A DNA stretch of 64,000 bases. It comes from Pichia kudriavzevii. Its lineage: Eukaryota > Ascomycota > Pichiomycetes > Pichiales > Pichiaceae. The notes under the pieces were generated by a model. That model did no database searches and was not told where the DNA came from. It saw nothing but the letters and a program-made list of their open reading frames with translations. Where the stretch lies: assembly GCF_003054445.1 (NCBI RefSeq), contig NC_042506.1, positions 2,115,501 to 2,179,500 on the forward strand. Reading direction: 5' to 3'. This document shows, one piece after another, positions 1-9,283 of this stretch. Numbering within the stretch: the first letter of the stretch is position 1; every line of letters starts with the position of its first letter. The translations under genes were made by a program, and so were the position numbers.

Positions 1-420
1 TTCCGGGATACCGTTAATCATGATAAAATGGCGTATTATCGGCACCGTGAGAATCATAACAAGACAAAACTAAAGGAAAGATACAGTGTAAACGAAAGCT
101 GTGTAGAAAAATTAACAGAAAAAAAAATAGAAATGTATCACGTCATGTGGGAAATATGTGTTAGGTTGATTATCTCTAAGGAACCATTTTGGGATGGCTC
201 AGTATTTACTCCTGGCAATGAAATTTTGAGTAAGTCTAGGGTTTCTTCTCTCACAGATCACTTAATCAAGTTTTTCTGGAATAATCATTTTAGTGAATTC
301 TATAATTTTGTGAGGGAAAATCAATTTGATGCGGGGAATAACGTAATACATGTTGCAAATCCTATTCTCATGTACCAAATAATCGAAAGTGCCAAATATC
401 TTGGAATAATCCCTAAATAA
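1..420 (+). CDS. C-terminal part of an unrecognised protein (runs off left edge)
   Basis: The reading frame is open from base 1, upstream of the first ATG at 28, and ends at a TAA at 418-420. The gene therefore very probably begins outside the window and these are its last 139 codons. The visible part is soluble-looking, rich in charged and aromatic residues, with no membrane segment, signal peptide or motif I recognise. It is convergent with the Ysc84-type gene, whose stop lies about 240 bp away. A start at 28 would give a 130-residue protein, but the open frame before it makes a longer gene more likely. Function not assigned. Confidence 0.6.
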   Translation, partial: FRDTVNHDKMAYYRHRENHNKTKLKERYSVNESCVEKLTEKKIEMYHVMWEICVRLIISKEPFWDGSVFTPGNEILSKSRVSSLTDHLIKFFWNNHFSEFYNFVRENQFDAGNNVIHVANPILMYQIIESAKYLGIIPK

Positions 421-660
421 AATTCATGTCCACCTTTTCGTGTTTGTAAGAATGTCGATTGGCTAGATAGTAAATAGAGTAAAAAATTCGTAGACAAAAG
501 TTATTATGATTCTTTTCCTCTTTTTTTTTACATATTATAAAATAATTAGGTCTGACATTAAAGAGACGGATGAAGTTGAAGAGTACACGTTTATATTTTG
601 AAGACTAGGTAGAAGCGCTATAAGTGGAATGGGGGTGATTTGTGAAATAAAAGGTAGTGT

Positions 661-1869
661 TCAAACAAGTTCAACGTAATTTGCAGGGAATATACCTTCT
701 GTGTTTCCTATTCTACCGGTCCACCAATCATCTGTAGAATCTGATTTTTGAATGATGGTAATAACATCGCCTTTTCTGAAGGGTAGGTCACCATCTTGTT
801 GTCCGGCGAACGAATAAAGAGCAACAGCTTTGTTCTTTGAAGATGAAATTGAAGGAGAACGTTTAGAAGACCCGAATTGAGGCTTTTCTTCTGTTGGTAT
901 ATAGCCACCTCGCCGTGGGCTACCCACTGAGGATCTACGATTACCACGGCTGCCGCTCAGGGCTCTATCGTACATTTGGTCTTCCCATGACGTGGATGAA
1001 GCACGGTTTCGTTCGTGTCTTTCTCTTTTGTAGTAGGCTCTAGCGGAATCATCACTGTACTCATCATCATAATCATAATCATCATAACGTGATCTATTAC
1101 TTCTAGATTTTGGAGGACCTCTAGGCCTTCTGCTGTACATTGAGTCGTCATCCGAACTGAAAGTAGATGGAATGTCATCATAATAATCGTCTTCATCGTA
1201 ATCGTCAGGACTAATACGGCTAAAAGCACGAGAGTCTAAAATCCTCATCAATGGTTCACATGCAGGAGGAGGGGCCACACGACCACTTAAAATATACCTT
1301 GCCTTACACATGTCACCATAAAATTTTCGATTTTCTTCTCTTCTCTCCACAATGGCAGAACCTTCCAACGAAACACCGGCAAACAACCCCTTTGTCTTAG
1401 AATATGCAAAAATGGCCGCTACATTCTTGACCGAGGCGTTACCTGCAACTTCTGCATTTCTTCCCAATGGACCCGCCGCAACTGAAACGTTACCACCCAA
1501 GGTAACAGAGCCGTATTGTGCAAATGATTCAACAGCAGCATCTGTATTCAAAATGAAAACAAAGTCGGTCAATTCGGCACCGACTTGACCCCCGACACCG
1601 GCCCCAGCTGTGGCAATTGCTGAAGGCGCAGACCAAGTTCCATCAGGTAACCTCGCAACAACAACACCGGAGCCTGCACGTCCAGAAAACAAGAAACCGG
1701 CCTTTAGAACTGTTAAAATAGCCAAACCTTTGGCATTTAGTAAAACCTCATGTGGAATAACTTCATCAGCACCCAAGACTTGGTTGGGTTTAACAAAGGA
1801 TTTCAATACTTTGGCGGCCTTGATACACTCACTCTTTAACGACCTTGGTATAGGATTGTTGATACCCAT
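661..1869 (-). CDS. YSC84: Ysc84/Lsb3 family actin-patch protein (SYLF + SH3)
   Basis: A 402-residue protein of the Ysc84/Lsb3 family. These bind actin and Las17-type nucleation factors at cortical endocytic patches. The N-terminal ~200 residues are a SYLF (lipid and actin-binding) domain: it opens with [14 protein letters not shown], as the Saccharomyces proteins do, and carries the glycine-rich [12 protein letters not shown] and GAGVGGQVG stretches. Residues about 215-335 are a disordered Asp/Tyr- and Arg/Ser-rich linker. The last ~57 residues are an SH3 domain ([28 protein letters not shown]). The Saccharomyces genes have an intron just after the start; here the frame is continuous from the ATG and no intron is seen. 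Which of the two post-duplication paralogues it matches cannot be told. Confidence 0.92.
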   Translation of the reverse strand: MGINNPIPRSLKSECIKAAKVLKSFVKPNQVLGADEVIPHEVLLNAKGLAILTVLKAGFLFSGRAGSGVVVARLPDGTWSAPSAIATAGAGVGGQVGAELTDFVFILNTDAAVESFAQYGSVTLGGNVSVAAGPLGRNAEVAGNASVKNVAAIFAYSKTKGLFAGVSLEGSAIVERREENRKFYGDMCKARYILSGRVAPPPACEPLMRILDSRAFSRISPDDYDEDDYYDDIPSTFSSDDDSMYSRRPRGPPKSRSNRSRYDDYDYDDEYSDDSARAYYKRERHERNRASSTSWEDQMYDRALSGSRGNRRSSVGSPRRGGYIPTEEKPQFGSSKRSPSISSSKNKAVALYSFAGQQDGDLPFRKGDVITIIQKSDSTDDWWTGRIGNTEGIFPANYVELV

Positions 1870-2191
1870 TTTCTCTTTGCCCTTATTGCTACTCTAAAAT
1901 GAAAACGCCCGCTTTTGCTATTCCTTATGAAACATAACATGACATGACAATCGAATAACAATCAGCCACCGAGCAAGAAAATCCATGTAACATCTACCCT
2001 TATGCAAAGTTAAACAGAACTTGGTGCACGGTTGCTGCAGATGAATATTATCAAAGAAAAAAAAAATATACTTGACATGGCTGGACCTGTCAAGGGTAAC
2101 TACCAAGATAATCAGTCGTGATTGATATTAAAGTGTAGCTCACCTGGAAGACATTGTTTATAAGCTTGAAGGTGAAGAGTGACTGTTGAAA

Positions 2192-2953
2192 ATGAATGTA
2201 GTCTCCATAGAAAGTGTGCAAAATTGGCACGACAGAGTTGTGCAAGATGTGAAAACTGCAAAGAGTTTAAATGACAAGGCATCGCTAATGGTTAAATACA
2301 ACACCCTATTGCGCATTCTGACAGATATCGACCAAATACGAAGAACTACATACAAGAGTGAGGCACTCAAAGACTTGGACAGGGAAATCCATAAAACAGA
2401 GAAAGACATCAAGGTATTGTTGGTTGAGACTGAGTTGAGTGTCGAACAGCTGTACAACAGCAAAGTACAAGAAGAGACAAAAGTCAATCAGGGGATTGAA
2501 AACGAGCCACACAAATCAGAAACTGAAACTATAACTGGCGATGGGGCTACTGGAGGAGCAGAGATTGGTGAGTCATTGGAAGGACTCAAATCGAGGCTAC
2601 TCAGCACAACCCATTCGGAGTTGGACCACGTTCAATCAGCTGAGATTCAAAACAACTACCATGAATCCATACAGAAGGAATTGATCGATTCATTGCCCTC
2701 CATGGTTTCATCTTTAAAGGAGCAAGCCTTGCAGTTTCAGGAGATGGTTAAACAAGATGCCTCGATTCTAAAGGAGGCAACGCAAAACTTTGAATCTTCA
2801 CATGGTAAGTTCGAAAATGTCAACAATCTACTATCGAAATACCACAAAGAAGGTAGACTGGGATTTTGGTTCTATATACGGATTACGGCTATGGTGTTGG
2901 TTGCATTTATGTTTCTCTTGATAATAATCAGACTCATTCCAGCAAGGCACTGA
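2192..2953 (+). CDS. USE1: ER SNARE, Use1-like
   Basis: A 253-residue tail-anchored protein. The N-terminal half is helical. Residues ~165-225 form a heptad-rich SNARE-type helix (SLKEQALQFQEMVKQDASIL) with an Asp near its centre, as in Use1-class SNAREs. A single C-terminal membrane segment (about 229-249) leaves only a few lumenal residues. Use1 works with Ufe1, Sec20 and Sec22 in Golgi-to-ER vesicle fusion. The frame opens at a TTG at 2186, but the first ATG is 2192. There is no C-terminal HDEL, which disfavours Sec20. The 3' end overlaps the oppositely transcribed RKM1 by 20 bp. The assignment rests on architecture and general similarity and is not certain. Confidence 0.65.
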   Translation: MNVVSIESVQNWHDRVVQDVKTAKSLNDKASLMVKYNTLLRILTDIDQIRRTTYKSEALKDLDREIHKTEKDIKVLLVETELSVEQLYNSKVQEETKVNQGIENEPHKSETETITGDGATGGAEIGESLEGLKSRLLSTTHSELDHVQSAEIQNNYHESIQKELIDSLPSMVSSLKEQALQFQEMVKQDASILKEATQNFESSHGKFENVNNLLSKYHKEGRLGFWFYIRITAMVLVAFMFLLIIIRLIPARH

Positions 2954-4628
2954 CCGGGAAATCTTCTGGTTTGATCAATAGGGGCTCTAGAGACTTGCCC
3001 TTTTCATAAGAGTTTTCCAAAATAATACGACGCACCAAGATCCAATCATCGACTCCCCAGTGGCTGTTTTGGAATAACTCTGGATGTCTTGATGAATATG
3101 GGACGAAGTCGTTGTATAATGCAGATGTAACTTTGATTTCATGCTCATCAAGTCCAGTAGCTTTCTCCTTGCTATACACATGGAATAACTCCAATACCCA
3201 TCTTAAATCGATTCCACTGGAATTATAAAATTGATCAACTGTTTCTAAAGTATAGCTGTTGACGGTTTTCAATAACCAAACTGTGATGATAGTTTCCATC
3301 TCCATCTTTGATAACAACTTGGTATCCATGTTCCAGTTGCACAGCTTTATAAATATCTCGAAATCCTTGTCCTTCTTATAGATGTCCTTGATAGTAATGA
3401 AGTTTTTCCTGAAAGTTTTCAACAATATCTTCTCCCTTTCCTTAAGCTCTTTCTTGATCAGATTATAAATTTTAAGCTGGCCCTGGCGAAATACCCTTGC
3501 ATTTGAATAATCATACTCTGTTACAACTGTGGGGTCAAATGGTGGCATTCTATCTAATTTGTCAGCAAATTTTGCGTGCAAACTCTGGTTCAATTGTGTT
3601 AATCCATTCATCAAACTCTTCAGTGTTAACTGTTTGTCAAGACTGTTTCTATTAAGGTACCCAAACAATTGAATCAAACTGTCCGGCAACGGAGAAAACT
3701 TATTGAGGATAAACATCGATGCGGCACTATCTGATTTCCCATTACTACCATCGACATTATGGGTATAATCATCCAAAGTTGGTATTTCAACACGCCAATC
3801 ACGTAGGATCTCCTCTTGTAGCCGTTTATCCAACGAAAGTGACAGCTGTAAGGAATCAACCTCATTATCTTCAATGACAAACCCGTACCCCATCAACAGT
3901 TCTGCATTCCCCTTGGGTCCATAGTTGTTGAAAATCTCCACCTTCCCATCTTCCTTTGCTTTACTGGCATCCACACCTTGCTTGTATACAAACTCGAAAT
4001 TTCCATTGGCATCGCTTCTCCAGTCGACCTTGCTATTTGGCTTGTGGTTCAACAGATCGACAACGGGTAAAAGCATGACCAGATGGGGTTTTGCATGGAC
4101 ATTGATGATCTTATAGGGGAACGCTCTTGACGTGACAATTAGATGGGCCCAGAGATAGTCTTCAAATTCGATCCTATTGTTATATTTAAGTACCGAGCCA
4201 AAGTCATCTTTCAGGGACTCCAGCTTTTTCGAAATGATAGACCCCTGTAAGGATGTATTGGAAAACACGTAGAGTGATTTTGAACTCATTGATAGCGGTG
4301 AATGGATTTCTTCTAGTGATGGTAACAGGTCAATATATGGTTGGAACTTCTCGCACTGTATTGACCCGTTCCTCATGGATGCAATGTACAGCTTGAAAAT
4401 GCTAGTCTCGTTCTCGAGGTTCTCAGTGTCGGTGATTCCAAACGCAGAATATGCATCGGAAGGCTTTACAATGAAGGGGTTTGTGAGTTTGATCCGTGGG
4501 GGTCCAGAAACTCTGTCGGGCTTCACATAGGCCGAAAGACCCGAGTCCGGTGTCTCTGCAAATTCAATCGCCGCATCTACTTCGACGCCATACGAGGCTG
4601 CCTTCTCAAGCAACGTCTCTAGGGACAT
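2934..4628 (-). CDS. RKM1: SET-domain ribosomal lysine methyltransferase, Rkm1-like
   Basis: A 564-residue protein starting at the first ATG (4628); the open frame extends 20 codons further but without an ATG. It has the layout of the Rkm/SETD6 class. A split SET domain fills the N-terminal half, with the cofactor and substrate motifs LLPVVDLLNHKPNSKV and NNYGPKGNAELLMGYGF (roughly residues 190-260). A helical Rubisco-LSMT-type substrate-binding domain fills the C-terminal half. Saccharomyces Rkm1 (about 583 residues) methylates ribosomal protein uL14 (Rpl23); length and SET motifs fit it best, but Rkm2 or Rkm3 cannot be excluded. Its stop codon lies inside the 3' end of USE1. Confidence 0.72.
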   Translation of the reverse strand: MSLETLLEKAASYGVEVDAAIEFAETPDSGLSAYVKPDRVSGPPRIKLTNPFIVKPSDAYSAFGITDTENLENETSIFKLYIASMRNGSIQCEKFQPYIDLLPSLEEIHSPLSMSSKSLYVFSNTSLQGSIISKKLESLKDDFGSVLKYNNRIEFEDYLWAHLIVTSRAFPYKIINVHAKPHLVMLLPVVDLLNHKPNSKVDWRSDANGNFEFVYKQGVDASKAKEDGKVEIFNNYGPKGNAELLMGYGFVIEDNEVDSLQLSLSLDKRLQEEILRDWRVEIPTLDDYTHNVDGSNGKSDSAASMFILNKFSPLPDSLIQLFGYLNRNSLDKQLTLKSLMNGLTQLNQSLHAKFADKLDRMPPFDPTVVTEYDYSNARVFRQGQLKIYNLIKKELKEREKILLKTFRKNFITIKDIYKKDKDFEIFIKLCNWNMDTKLLSKMEMETIITVWLLKTVNSYTLETVDQFYNSSGIDLRWVLELFHVYSKEKATGLDEHEIKVTSALYNDFVPYSSRHPELFQNSHWGVDDWILVRRIILENSYEKGKSLEPLLIKPEDFPVSALLE

Positions 4629-5145
4629 TGGTCTGTGGCGTTTCAACGGCGTTGTACAAGTAACGTCTTTGGAAAATCCAACGTGCAACTCATGTTGGTG
4701 TAAATAGCATTTACTTTCTTTCTTTTTTTTCTTTTAAACTCTTAACGCATTTTCCGCGCTGCTTTAAGAGAAGAGAAACTGAGTATGGAGGGGAAATAGA
4801 ACAAAGACAAGATTTTGGAGTGAGCATCATACAAGAACGGATAATAAAGTCGTAATCAACGGTAAAAAACAGTAGATAGGTAGTAAAAGAGAGGGTGGTA
4901 AGGGGAAGGTAAAGAACGTGGGTAATAAAAGATCCAAGGTTAGCGGGAAGGAGTGGTGGAATAGTATTTTGTATATTTTACACTTTTTTATTTTTTCTTT
5001 TAATAACATCAACAATTTTATAATCTCATTGTACATGAGTAAACCATGAACACTAGGAAGATATGAATAGCTAGAGGGTCTAATACCAATTTTCAGGAGA
5101 TGATCTAGTGATGAGCTAGTGATGAGCTAGTGATGAGCTAGTGGT
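4629..5145. other. Intergenic: RKM1 promoter and 3' region of the next gene
   Basis: 517 bp between two minus-strand genes. It holds T/C-rich stretches just upstream of the RKM1 ATG (about 4715-4735) and a short tandem repeat at its distal end. No further gene seen. Confidence 0.6.
5105..5143. repeat. 11-bp tandem repeat, about 3.5 copies
   Basis: The unit CTAGTGATGAG is repeated perfectly at 5105-5115, 5116-5126 and 5127-5137, followed by a partial copy. It ends 3 bp before the stop codon of the minus-strand orphan gene at 5146, so it lies at the start of that transcript's 3' UTR. The unit contains TAG and TGA. Confidence 0.95.
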
Positions 5146-5817
5146 TCACTGTAGATGCATGTGTTTGCTTCTTTTGTTTAGCTTCTTCTTCCGTGTGGTC
5201 TTCTTTGAGGTTTTGTTTGCGACATAATCATCCCACTGATCTTCAGCCGACATGGAGTCCATTAGGGTAGAATCAAAAACGTCGTCTTCCAATCTATCGC
5301 ATCCTTCAAAGTCATCCATTGTTTCCAAGTGATTACTCGTGTCCTCAATCTCATTCTCTAGCCCAAGGGTAACCACTTCATCGAGTGTCTGCTGTCTCTT
5401 CTTTTGTGTTGGCACAACCAAGTTGGAATCAAGAGCGGCAACTTCAGCGTATGAGAGCTTCCGGACCTCAATATCAATGAAATCGTCACATCCGGGCTCA
5501 TTCTCATTCTCTCCACAAGGAGGAACCTCGGCTCCACTGATCTGCTTCATGGCAATGACTTTGTTGGTTGTATCCACTATCTTTGGACACGTCATGGCTT
5601 CACTAGAGGTGGTCGACTCCGCCGAGACCGCAAAAGGCCATTGTAGAAGACTACCTAGGATTCCCTTTCTCTTTGCCAGTGGCTCTCCGTTGGTTGATGT
5701 AGTTTCCCCGTTCAAGGAGTCAAGTGTATTGAAGTCCACTACAGTAGGCAACTCCTTTTCGGAGTTTCTCGATTGCGAGGACGTCTTATTGGAAAAGAAG
5801 CTGAAGGAATAGAACAT
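5146..5817 (-). CDS. Orphan acidic protein, 223 aa
   Basis: Intact ATG-to-stop frame, 223 residues. I do not recognise the family. The N-terminus is hydrophobic/aromatic (MFYSFSFFSNK) but too short and polar to be a clear membrane anchor. A short segment around residues 50-62 (KGILGSLLQWPF) could be a helix or ligand motif. The middle is acidic (ENENEPGCDDFIDIE, then SYAEVAALD). The C-terminus is strongly basic (KKTTRKKKLNKRSK), a plausible nuclear localisation signal. It is transcribed divergently from ATG32 across a 330-bp shared promoter. Low complexity suggests mostly disorder. It overlaps a 157-codon frame on the other strand; the minus frame is preferred because it has a real ATG and a sensible composition. 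Confidence 0.6.
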   Translation of the reverse strand: MFYSFSFFSNKTSSQSRNSEKELPTVVDFNTLDSLNGETTSTNGEPLAKRKGILGSLLQWPFAVSAESTTSSEAMTCPKIVDTTNKVIAMKQISGAEVPPCGENENEPGCDDFIDIEVRKLSYAEVAALDSNLVVPTQKKRQQTLDEVVTLGLENEIEDTSNHLETMDDFEGCDRLEDDVFDSTLMDSMSAEDQWDDYVANKTSKKTTRKKKLNKRSKHMHLQ

Positions 5818-6147
5818 GATATAATAGAGGGGCTGGTTTGCCGTATGCTATGAGCAGATAGTGTGTTTTCTAAGAGGAAGGGGGGGACTATCAAAGACAA
5901 ACAAAGAGGGTGAGCAGTTTGTTTGGGCAAATAAACAAAGACAACAACAATGATAGTATCAACAACAAGAAAAAAGTGTTTATCTTATCTGGGACAATGG
6001 CGCGCCGAGCCCCGTTACCACTCTCCTTTATTAGTATGGTGGATATCGGTATTGGGCAAGATCAACAGGTGGTGCCGTTGTATTTATAAAGCCAAAGACA
6101 CACTCCTTGGAGCAGAATAGGACCCAACAGCCATACACTTAGATCTC
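5818..6147. promoter_or_regulatory. Divergent promoter between the orphan gene and ATG32
   Basis: 330 bp between two diverging ATGs. It contains an isolated GC-rich palindrome GGCGCGCC (about 6000-6007) in otherwise AT-rich DNA and a TATA-like TATTTATAAA about 70 bp before the ATG32 start. No gene seen. Confidence 0.5.
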
Positions 6148-8010
6148 ATGTTTGCGTCTCCCTTTACAGGGCGATCCAAGGATTCTGGGTCATCCAAGAA
6201 AAAGCCGGTCGGTGCCGCAGAGACCCATCATGAGCATGTGAAGAAGAACCTTGCTAGAAGTACTCTCAAAGGTACGCCTTCTAACAGCAAAGACCATGAT
6301 ACTGGAAACCAAACGGATTTCAATGAGCTGAGGACGGGAAATATCAAGCTCAAGAGTGGGACTACTCAGATTATGGAGAAGGTCTCGATGGGGATAACTA
6401 ACGACAGTGATGTTGATGGCAAAAGTGTCAACGGCGGTCCAAAGATTGAAAGGGATTCGATATTATCTCCTCATTCTTCCGTATTTGATGCACTACGCAA
6501 CCCGGATTTGAACAGAGGAGTTGATATACCTTCCATAGATGACCCAACCTCTAAGGTCAATTTGGGCAAAGTCCATCAAACGCAATTTCAATTTCAATTC
6601 TCCCAGTCAAACAACCTCGGGGAAAGCAGGTCAGGCAGTCACAATATGGATTTCTCAATAACCTCATGGCAAAACGTTAATGCTGACTTTAGTTGCTCCA
6701 ATATAATAGATCCAGAATCAAGGACAAACTCACAAGGATTCACACATTATTCCCAGTTCAATTTCCCCAGTGATAACGACAGCAATATAATATCGGGGAA
6801 TAACAGCCCCTATTTGAAACATGCTTCCCTTTTCAACAACATTTCATCAACCACAAACGTCTCTGGGTCACCAAATGCGGCTTCTATTTTGTCTAGCTCT
6901 TCTGGCCATGAGGATGAAAAATTGGTGAATGACGAAACAGTGGTACAAGATGACAATGCCAGTCGACATTTGCAGTCAGATCCAAAACTAAATAATACGT
7001 TACCCCTTGACACTTTAACTTTATTAGGTAATGAACATGAAAAAAGTGATGTAGTTGATGAAACCAAAAAAATGACGGATTCTTCGACTGTTATTTCCTC
7101 ATTTGTCATGCCCAAAGTTTCAATAATGTCCAATTCGGGCTCATTTAGAGATCAATCGAATTCATTTCTATCAGTTAGGCTATTTGGTGATAAGGATGAT
7201 ATACTATTGAGTAGGTTTAAACGCTACAAGAAAATATTTAATAATATCAAATTCTTATCAAATAACCACGAATCGGCAGATTTATTGATTCTAATAGTTA
7301 ACAAGGATAACTATATGCTTCCAAAAATGACTAAAACTCCTTGTATACCCATTGTCCTATCTAAGGAAAGCTTTAAAATTTCTTATAAAATACCAAAATT
7401 CTTAAAGCTTTGTAACCCTATACCATTGAAAAGTTTGAACGATGACTTAATTGCATTAATCAACTTTTTGGATAACATCAACGATTTGAATACATGGAAT
7501 ATGTTTCTACAAAATCTGGACTCTTTGGAAAATGAGGGTAGTAATAGCTTAACAATACATGATATATGCTCCAGTTTAATTGAATTGAATACTGACTTAT
7601 CATCTAGTAGTAATAATACACACAGTTCCTTATACCTATCAAAGTTGAGGAAAAAACCGTCAAAGGACGATCTTGGCTGTACCAAAGATAGGAAGGCTGA
7701 CTTACCCTTTTTCAACACTTACGTTATTGCAGGCCTAACTGTCAGTGTCGTATCGGTAGGATTTATACTCATTTGGAAAAGACTAACCCTAAACTCTTCA
7801 ACTACAGCACGTCCAATCACAGAAGACGTAAGTATAAGCTCAGCATATGGGCCTAACGAAGGTTATAAAGACACTTTTGAGAAACTAATTTTGGACAAAA
7901 TTCATTCATTTTTTGCGGTCTTTGAACCATATAGTAATTTTGTTGTTTCAGGAATGAAGTTTCTTTGTAAAAAAGTTAAAGTTGTCTTCTTACAATGGTT
8001 TAACTTTTAA
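6148..8010 (+). CDS. ATG32: Mitophagy receptor Atg32-like
   Basis: A 620-residue single-pass protein that I identify as the outer-mitochondrial-membrane receptor for selective mitophagy. Atg32 binds Atg11 and Atg8 on its cytosolic side. The long N-terminal part is disordered and Ser/Asn-rich, and carries the Atg8-interacting candidate ITSWQNV at residues 171-177 (W174xxV177), the place of the WQAI motif in Saccharomyces. The conserved SSFVMPKVS block at 317-325 leads into a globular region (about 330-455), matching the pseudo-receiver domain. One membrane segment spans about 522-544, followed by a ~75-residue tail on the intermembrane side. Outside these landmarks similarity is low, as usual for Atg32, and the protein is ~90 residues longer than the Saccharomyces one. 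Confidence 0.75.
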   Translation: MFASPFTGRSKDSGSSKKKPVGAAETHHEHVKKNLARSTLKGTPSNSKDHDTGNQTDFNELRTGNIKLKSGTTQIMEKVSMGITNDSDVDGKSVNGGPKIERDSILSPHSSVFDALRNPDLNRGVDIPSIDDPTSKVNLGKVHQTQFQFQFSQSNNLGESRSGSHNMDFSITSWQNVNADFSCSNIIDPESRTNSQGFTHYSQFNFPSDNDSNIISGNNSPYLKHASLFNNISSTTNVSGSPNAASILSSSSGHEDEKLVNDETVVQDDNASRHLQSDPKLNNTLPLDTLTLLGNEHEKSDVVDETKKMTDSSTVISSFVMPKVSIMSNSGSFRDQSNSFLSVRLFGDKDDILLSRFKRYKKIFNNIKFLSNNHESADLLILIVNKDNYMLPKMTKTPCIPIVLSKESFKISYKIPKFLKLCNPIPLKSLNDDLIALINFLDNINDLNTWNMFLQNLDSLENEGSNSLTIHDICSSLIELNTDLSSSSNNTHSSLYLSKLRKKPSKDDLGCTKDRKADLPFFNTYVIAGLTVSVVSVGFILIWKRLTLNSSTTARPITEDVSISSAYGPNEGYKDTFEKLILDKIHSFFAVFEPYSNFVVSGMKFLCKKVKVVFLQWFNF

Positions 8011-8190
8011 GCCTCTCAGATTTAGAAGGTGATTTTGCGAAATACCAATGTGCAGTATGGTCTCTTTTAAATTTTCACCTTTGTCATTTATTTAAGTTAA
8101 ATAATTTTAGTGCTATTCCTTATTCTCATGCCATAAATACTCGATTATCCTGTGTAGTTAACACAGCTTTCAAAAACAATGCAAAAATCT

Positions 8191-8196
8191 AAAAAA
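8191..8196 (-). terminator. Pol III T-run terminator of tRNA-Val
   Basis: On the minus strand, six T residues follow the mature tRNA 3' end by about 11 nt. This is the normal RNA polymerase III stop signal. Confidence 0.8.
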
Positions 8197-8207
8197 TTAA
8201 AGGAAAC

Positions 8208-8281
8208 TGATCGAACCCAGGATCGAACTGGGGACGTTATGCGTGTTAAGCATATGCCATAACCAACTAGACCATCCGACC
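8208..8281 (-). tRNA. tRNA-Val (anticodon AAC)
   Basis: A 74-nt cloverleaf on the minus strand with no intron. The acceptor stem GGTCGGA pairs with TTCGATC including two G-U pairs; the discriminator base is A. The D arm contains GTCTAGTTGGTTATGGC. The anticodon stem TATGC/GCATA encloses the loop TTAACAC, anticodon AAC. The T arm CCCCAGTTCGATCCTGGG carries the B box. It is nearly identical to Saccharomyces tRNA-Val(AAC) from the D arm to the T arm. CCA is not encoded. The AAC anticodon (inosine-modified) reads the GUU/GUC valine codons. Confidence 0.98.
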
Positions 8282-9283
8282 AATTACATTTTTCTTAAAT
8301 TGTTGCTGGTGGTGCATACTTTAGAATCTGATTATTGCTTATAAAAATATTTTATACGTTAATTCTCTGAGAACATCTATGGAATGTCCTCTATTTAAAT
8401 GGTAATTCCCCAATTTGAAAATAGCATTTTGAGGGATTTAATTATCTTCTAGAACTTCTGTTTAACCTTCTATAATCTTCTTCAACTTTCTATATGATTA
8501 CCCGACTAGGAAATAAAGAGATAGTCCTTTGTCTGATCTCTCACATTTTTTCAATATGCTGTCTTTTTTTATGATTTCAGAAACATTTTCCCGGTATTGT
8601 ATTGTGCATTTGTGCTTTCTTGTATTAAGCAGTGGAAACAACTCTGATTACAATTTCATTACATTGAGTTTTAAGAAGCATTAACATAAATTTCCAAAAT
8701 TGAAACCAATATTAGTAATAACTGTAAATACAAATCCTACAAATACCAGTACACTCATGGTACTCATCATCGGTATCTATTTGCCATTAGGTTTTGAAGT
8801 AATCTATTAAGTTGACAAACTACTATTCACAGCAGCTAAATTAATAGATATAAAACTCTTGTAATTATACCCAACTATTTCAGTTGAGCGTTTGAATACG
8901 TTTATAGTTCTCATTTATTCCCAACCATATTTCTGGATACTGATTCCTTCAGGCAATCCTATCTTTTAGAACAAAAAAGAAATCATTGCTAAGCTCATAT
9001 TCGGATTGTGGTATTTTACCTATGTCTTTTTTTTATAAGAAGTTATGAATATTTTCTCATAGCTTTACAAATACTGACATGCCAATAACACTAAAAAACA
9101 TTGTTCACATACTTCGACTTGATGGAACTTCCAAGTTAAATATATATATATATAGAGGGTTTAATAAATACATTCATAGTACTCTGAGTGCGAATTAGTA
9201 CTGGCGTTTTGAAAAATGATTGTGTCCATGGAGAGACTAAGGTTTAATGAAAATATACAAATATAGAAACTACAATACATAGT

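Larger units (their letters stand above)
8011..9283. other. AT-rich intergenic region holding one tRNA gene
   Basis: 1.27 kb between ATG32 and the scaffold gene (both 3' ends point inward). Apart from the tRNA-Val at 8208-8281 and a short (TA)n run near 9143-9155, I see no gene. I looked for solo LTR-like ends beside the tRNA and found none. Confidence 0.7.

Noticed and set aside
8011-9283. Possible solo LTR next to the tRNA-Val
   Set aside because: tRNA flanks are common targets, but no TG...CA terminal pair with target duplication was found.
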